Below the pieces are notes generated by a model. It was given only the letters and a program-made list of their open reading frames with translations, was not told where the DNA came from and did no database searches. A stretch of 55,086 nt of DNA, taken from assembly GCA_035506535.1 (NCBI GenBank), contig DATJPE010000068.1, forward strand, positions 1 to 55,086, in the 5' to 3' direction. Positions 51,762-55,086 of this stretch are shown here, piece by piece (the stretch's first letter is position 1; every line of letters starts with the position of its first letter). Origin of the DNA: Actinomycetes bacterium. Lineage in GTDB: Bacteria > Actinomycetota > Actinomycetes > DATJPE01. The position numbers and the translations under genes were made by a program.

Positions 51762-52663
51762 CAGCTCCGGTGGCCCAGGTCCAGGGCGGCGTAGACCTCA
51801 CGCGTGGCCATGGACCGGTTGAGCGTGTAGAAGTGCAGGCCCGGGGCGCCGCCGTCGAGCAGCTCCCCCGCGAGCTCGCTGGCCGCCGCCACGCCGACCG
51901 CGCGGACCGCCGCCGGGTCGTCGCGCACCGCATGGAGGCGCTCGGCGAGGGCCGGGGGGACCGGTGCGCCGGACAGCTGCGCGAAGCGCTCGACCTGCGC
52001 GACGTTCGTGACCGGCATGATCCCGGGGATCACCGGCAGGGCGCAGCCGAGCGCGGAGAGCCGGTCGACCAGACGGAAGTACGCCGCTGCGTCGAAGAAG
52101 AACTGGGTGACCGCGAAGTCGGCCCCGGCGAGCGCCTTGTCGCGCAGCACGCGTGCGTCCGAGTCGAAGTCGAGCGCCTCCGGGTGCTTGTCGGGGAAGG
52201 CGGCGACGCCGACGCAGAAGTCGCCGAGGGAGCGCACGAGCTCGACCAGCTCGACCGCGTGACGAAGGCCCTGCGGGTGCTGCTCCCACGGGGCGCCCGG
52301 CCCGCCGGGCGGGTCCCCGCGCAGGGCGAGGACGTTGCGCACGCCCGCGGCGGCGTAGCCCCCGACGACCTGGCGAAGCTCGGCCCGCGAGGAGCCCACG
52401 CAGGTCAGGTGGGCCGTCGGGGTCAGCGTCGTCTCGGTCGCGATGCGCTCGGTCACCCGGATCGTCCGGTCCCGCGTCGACCCGCCCGCGCCGTAGGTCA
52501 CCGACACGAAGGTCGGCGCCAGGCCCTCCAGCTCGCGCAGGGTCTGCCACAGCTGGCGCTCCCCCGCGTCGTCCTTCGGCGGGAAGAACTCGAAGGACCA
52601 CGACCGACGCCCCGTCGCCAACAGGTCGCGCACGGTCGCTGCCTTCGGGACCTGCGAAGCCAT
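51761..52663 (-). CDS. metF: 5,10-methylenetetrahydrofolate reductase MetF
   Basis: A 300-residue flavin-dependent TIM-barrel reductase producing 5-methyl-tetrahydrofolate for methionine synthesis. SFEFFPPKDDAGERQL (about 22-37), FVSVTYGAGGSTRDRT, AHLTCVGSSRAEL, VLALRGDPP and FAVTQFFFDAAAYF are the family motifs, including the conserved Glu and Asp. ATG 52663 diverges from the GGPP synthase gene with an 80-bp gap. No methionine or SAM riboswitch is visible. Confidence 0.96.
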   Translation of the reverse strand: MASQVPKAATVRDLLATGRRSWSFEFFPPKDDAGERQLWQTLRELEGLAPTFVSVTYGAGGSTRDRTIRVTERIATETTLTPTAHLTCVGSSRAELRQVVGGYAAAGVRNVLALRGDPPGGPGAPWEQHPQGLRHAVELVELVRSLGDFCVGVAAFPDKHPEALDFDSDARVLRDKALAGADFAVTQFFFDAAAYFRLVDRLSALGCALPVIPGIMPVTNVAQVERFAQLSGAPVPPALAERLHAVRDDPAAVRAVGVAAASELAGELLDGGAPGLHFYTLNRSMATREVYAALDLGHRS

Positions 52664-52730
52664 GGGTCAAGCCTAGGGGCGGCCGGTGCCCGGTCGAGAC
52701 GCTCGCGCTGCGGGACGCCGCGAGCGCGCC

Positions 52731-52736
52731 TACGCT
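52731..52736 (+). promoter_or_regulatory. -10 element (TACGCT) for a probably leaderless GGPP synthase transcript
   Basis: TACGCT ends 7 nt before the ATG at 52744 and no ribosome site is present between them. Confidence 0.45.
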
Positions 52737-52743
52737 GGCCAGG

Positions 52744-53811
52744 ATGGAGCCCAGCCCGCTCGACGTCGAGGACCTCCGCGTACGCGTGCAGAAGCACCTG
52801 GACGCCTTCCTCGGCGCGCAGGTCGCGCGGCTGGACGACGTCGACCCGGACGTCGAGCCGCTGATGGACGCGCTCACCGACCTGCTCGTCGGCGGCAAAC
52901 GGCTGCGGCCGGCGTTCTGCTGGTGGGGCTGGCGCGGCGCCGGTGGGCCAGACGACGAGGCGGCGATGGTCGCGGCGACGTCGCTGGAGCTGCTGCAGGC
53001 CTGCGCCCTGGTGCATGACGACGTGATGGACGGCTCGGACACCCGGCGCGGCCGGCCGGCGGCGCACCGGCGCTTCGCGGCGCTGCACCGGGTGTCGGCC
53101 TGGCTCGGCTCGTCCGAGACCTTCGGGGTCGGCGCGGCGATCCTGCTCGGGGACCTGTGCCTGTCCTGGGCGGACCAGCTGCTGAGCACCTGCGGCCTCC
53201 CCGACCCGGCCCTTCGACGCGCCAAACCGGTCTTCGACGTCATGCGCACGGAGCTGATGGCCGGCCAGTACCTCGACCTGCTCGAGCAGGCGCGCGGCGG
53301 CGGCTCGGTCGGGTCGGCGCTGCGGGTCGTGCGGTTCAAGTCGGCGAAGTACACCGTGGAGCGCCCGCTGCACCTCGGCATCGCCCTCGCGGGCGGCGGG
53401 CCGGAGCTGATGGAGGCGTCGAGCCGGTACGGGCTACCGCTCGGCGAGGCCTTCCAGCTGCGCGACGACGTCCTCGGGGTCTTCGGCGACCCCCAGGAGA
53501 CCGGAAAGCCGGCCGGCGACGACCTGCGCGAGGGCAAGCGGACCGTGCTCGTCGCCCTCGCCCTCGAGGCCGCCTCGCCCGCCCAGGCCGGGCTGCTCCG
53601 CCGGGACCTGGGCGACCCCGCGCTCACCCCCGACGGTGTCGCGGGCCTGCGCGAGGTGATCACCGAGACCGGGGCGCTGGCCCGGGTGGAGCAGCTGATC
53701 ACCGCCCGGACCGAGGAGGCCGTCGACGCGCTCGCCACCAGCGGCCTGGCCGAGCCGGCCCGAGCGGTGCTCGCCGACCTCGCGGTCGCCGCGACCGCCC
53801 GGCGCGGCTGA
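52744..53811 (+). CDS. Geranylgeranyl diphosphate synthase (CrtE-type polyprenyl synthase)
   Basis: A 355-residue trans-prenyltransferase. The first aspartate-rich motif is VHDDVMDGSD (about 95-104) and the second RDDVLGVFGDPQ (about 239-250), with GGKRLRPAF near 53 and GQYLDL. The two bulky residues before the first motif (Leu-Val) are small to medium, consistent with C20 product. It would feed phytoene synthesis; the downstream gene is crtI, 3 bp away. ATG 52744 is chosen over the much longer open frame since homology begins here and a -10 lies 7 nt upstream. Confidence 0.93.
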   Translation: MEPSPLDVEDLRVRVQKHLDAFLGAQVARLDDVDPDVEPLMDALTDLLVGGKRLRPAFCWWGWRGAGGPDDEAAMVAATSLELLQACALVHDDVMDGSDTRRGRPAAHRRFAALHRVSAWLGSSETFGVGAAILLGDLCLSWADQLLSTCGLPDPALRRAKPVFDVMRTELMAGQYLDLLEQARGGGSVGSALRVVRFKSAKYTVERPLHLGIALAGGGPELMEASSRYGLPLGEAFQLRDDVLGVFGDPQETGKPAGDDLREGKRTVLVALALEAASPAQAGLLRRDLGDPALTPDGVAGLREVITETGALARVEQLITARTEEAVDALATSGLAEPARAVLADLAVAATARRG

Positions 53812-53814
53812 GCC

Positions 53815-55086
53815 GTGCGCACGGTCAGCGGGCCGACCGACCGCGTCGTCATCGTCGGGGCCGGCCTCGCCGGGCTGTCCGCGGCCCTCCGCCTGGCCGC
53901 CGCCGGCCGGGACGTGGTCGTGCTCGAACGGGAGGACGTACCCGGTGGCCGGGCCGGCCTGCTGGAGGTCGACGGCTATCGCTTCGACACCGGACCGACT
54001 GTGCTCACCATGCCGGACCTCATCGCGGACGCGCTGGGCTGCGTCGGGGAGCGGCTGGAGGACTGGCTGGACCTGGTCCCGCTGGCGCCCCTGTACCGGG
54101 CGTACTTCCCGGACGGCAGCGCCCTCGACGTGCACGCCGACGTCGACGCCATGGCCGACGAGGTCGCGACGGTGTGCGGCGCGGCGGAGGCCGACGGATA
54201 CCGGCGCTACGTGGACTTCGTGACCCGGCTGTACCGCTACGAGATGGCCGACTTCATCGACCGGAACATTGACTCCCCCCTCGGCCTGGTCACCCCGTCG
54301 CTGGCGCGCCTGGTCGCGACCGGTGGGTTCCGCCGGCTCGGCCCCAAGGTCGGGTCGTACCTGCGGGACCCGCGGACGCGCCGGGTGTTCTCCTTCCAGG
54401 CGATGTACGCCGGGCTCGCCCCGGGCGACGCGCTCGCGCTCTACGCCGTCATCGCCTACATGGACTCCGTCGCGGGGGTGTCCTTCCCGCGGGGGGGCAT
54501 GCACGCCGTCCCCCGGGCGCTCGCCGGCGCCGCGGCCAAGCACGGGGTCGACCTGCGCTATGGGGAGACCGTCACGCGGGTCGAGGTCTCGGGCTCGCGC
54601 GCGGTCGCCGTGCACACCGAGCACGAGCGCATCCCGTGCGACGCCGTGGTCCTCACCCCTGACCTGCCGGTGGCGATGCGGGACCTGCTGGGTCGCGAGC
54701 CGCGCAGGATGACGTACTCGCCGTCCTGCTTCCTGCTGCTCGCCGGCTCCCGCGCCCGCTACACCCGGACCGCGCACCACACGATCCACTTCGGCTCCGC
54801 CTGGGACGGCGTCTTCCGCGAGCTGATCCGCGACGGGCGCCTGATGTCCGACCCGTCGTTCCTCGTGACGAACCCGACGCGGACCGACCCCTCCCTCGCT
54901 CCGGCGGGGCGGGAGTCGTACTACGTCCTGTTCCCCACGCCGAACCTGGACGCCGGGCTGTCGTGGTCGGCCGGGTCCGTCCGGGCGTACCGGGACGAGG
55001 TGCTGCGCGTGCTCGAGGACCGCGGCTACGTGGGGTTCGGCGAGGCCATCGAGGTGGAGTCGGTGACCACCCCCGCGGACTGGGCG
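53815..55086 (+). CDS. crtI: Phytoene desaturase CrtI, 3' end outside the window
   Basis: The first 424 residues of a FAD-dependent phytoene desaturase; the frame runs off the right edge. VVIVGAGLAGLSAALRLAAAG (residues 11-31; key glycines 15, 17 and 20), ERE-DVPGGRAGLLEVDGY and FDTGPTVLTMPDL match CrtI. Further SFQAMYAGLAPGDALALY and SVAGVSFPRGGMHAVPRAL are typical of the lycopene-forming bacterial CrtI type. GTG at 53815 lies 3 bp after the GGPP synthase stop, so both are cotranscribed. Phytoene synthase is expected just beyond. Confidence 0.93.
   Translation, partial: MRTVSGPTDRVVIVGAGLAGLSAALRLAAAGRDVVVLEREDVPGGRAGLLEVDGYRFDTGPTVLTMPDLIADALGCVGERLEDWLDLVPLAPLYRAYFPDGSALDVHADVDAMADEVATVCGAAEADGYRRYVDFVTRLYRYEMADFIDRNIDSPLGLVTPSLARLVATGGFRRLGPKVGSYLRDPRTRRVFSFQAMYAGLAPGDALALYAVIAYMDSVAGVSFPRGGMHAVPRALAGAAAKHGVDLRYGETVTRVEVSGSRAVAVHTEHERIPCDAVVLTPDLPVAMRDLLGREPRRMTYSPSCFLLLAGSRARYTRTAHHTIHFGSAWDGVFRELIRDGRLMSDPSFLVTNPTRTDPSLAPAGRESYYVLFPTPNLDAGLSWSAGSVRAYRDEVLRVLEDRGYVGFGEAIEVESVTTPADWA

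Noticed and set aside
52664-52743. A methionine or SAM riboswitch upstream of metF
   Set aside because: The 80-bp gap is too short and shows no conserved riboswitch core.
1-55086. CRISPR arrays, transposases or prophage genes
   Set aside because: No regularly spaced repeats, integrase, transposase or phage structural genes were seen; tandem repeats at 46261 and 46444 lie within coding sequence and have no spacers.

Overview
The window is a contiguous chromosomal segment of a high-GC actinomycete. The evidence is an actinobacterial division and cell-wall (dcw) cluster running from mraZ to divIVA, SepF and Wag31-type DivIVA, a DAP-type MurE, an ultrashort ileS T-box riboswitch, a perfect actinobacterial SOS box, many GTG starts and several apparently leaderless promoters. 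The sequence does not fix the genus. I see no transposase, prophage, CRISPR array, tRNA or rRNA.

Left part (1-8554): the 3' end of a secreted protein, then a 1232-residue regulator combining a SARP/BTAD head, a cyclase-like domain, a STAND NTPase, helical repeats and a C-terminal SLOG-like Rossmann domain. Two tandem paralogous Tat-exported proteins follow, with almost identical 3' ends. Next come a divergent GNAT acetyltransferase/membrane protein pair and a secreted propeller-like lectin candidate.

Middle-left (8538-17268): rluD, lspA and a DksA/TraR-type protein with a histone-H1-like Lys/Ala tail form one minus-strand unit. It is divergent from ileS (IleS2 type, GTHH signature) behind a T-box. 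The intergenic region carries two near-identical 40-bp palindromes. A secreted GH88/GH105-like hydrolase with two discoidin modules and an unidentified 155-residue protein follow.

Centre (17442-35619, minus strand, transcribed right to left): mraZ-rsmH-ftsL-ftsI-murE-murF-mraY-murD-ftsW-murG-murC-ftsQ-ftsZ-pgeF-yggS-sepF-yggT-divIVA. Many junctions are 4-bp ATGA/GTGA overlaps, so translation is probably coupled. An MraZ box lies upstream of mraZ. A moxR-DUF58-transglutaminase operon diverges from it.

Right part (40265-55086): a DUF3040 protein; an SOS-regulated mutagenesis operon (DUF6504, SAV_6107-like HEPN, dnaE2, dinB); and, divergent across the same SOS box, an operon of a YbaK-type deacylase, a CrtA-like monooxygenase, cruF, a GT2 glycosyltransferase and a CrtI/CrtD-type desaturase. 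Then a CDP-alcohol phosphatidyltransferase with metF, and a GGPP synthase with a truncated crtI. The carotenoid genes point to an acyclic, 1'-hydroxylated, oxygenated and glycosylated C40 carotenoid; phytoene synthase is not in the window and probably lies just to the right.
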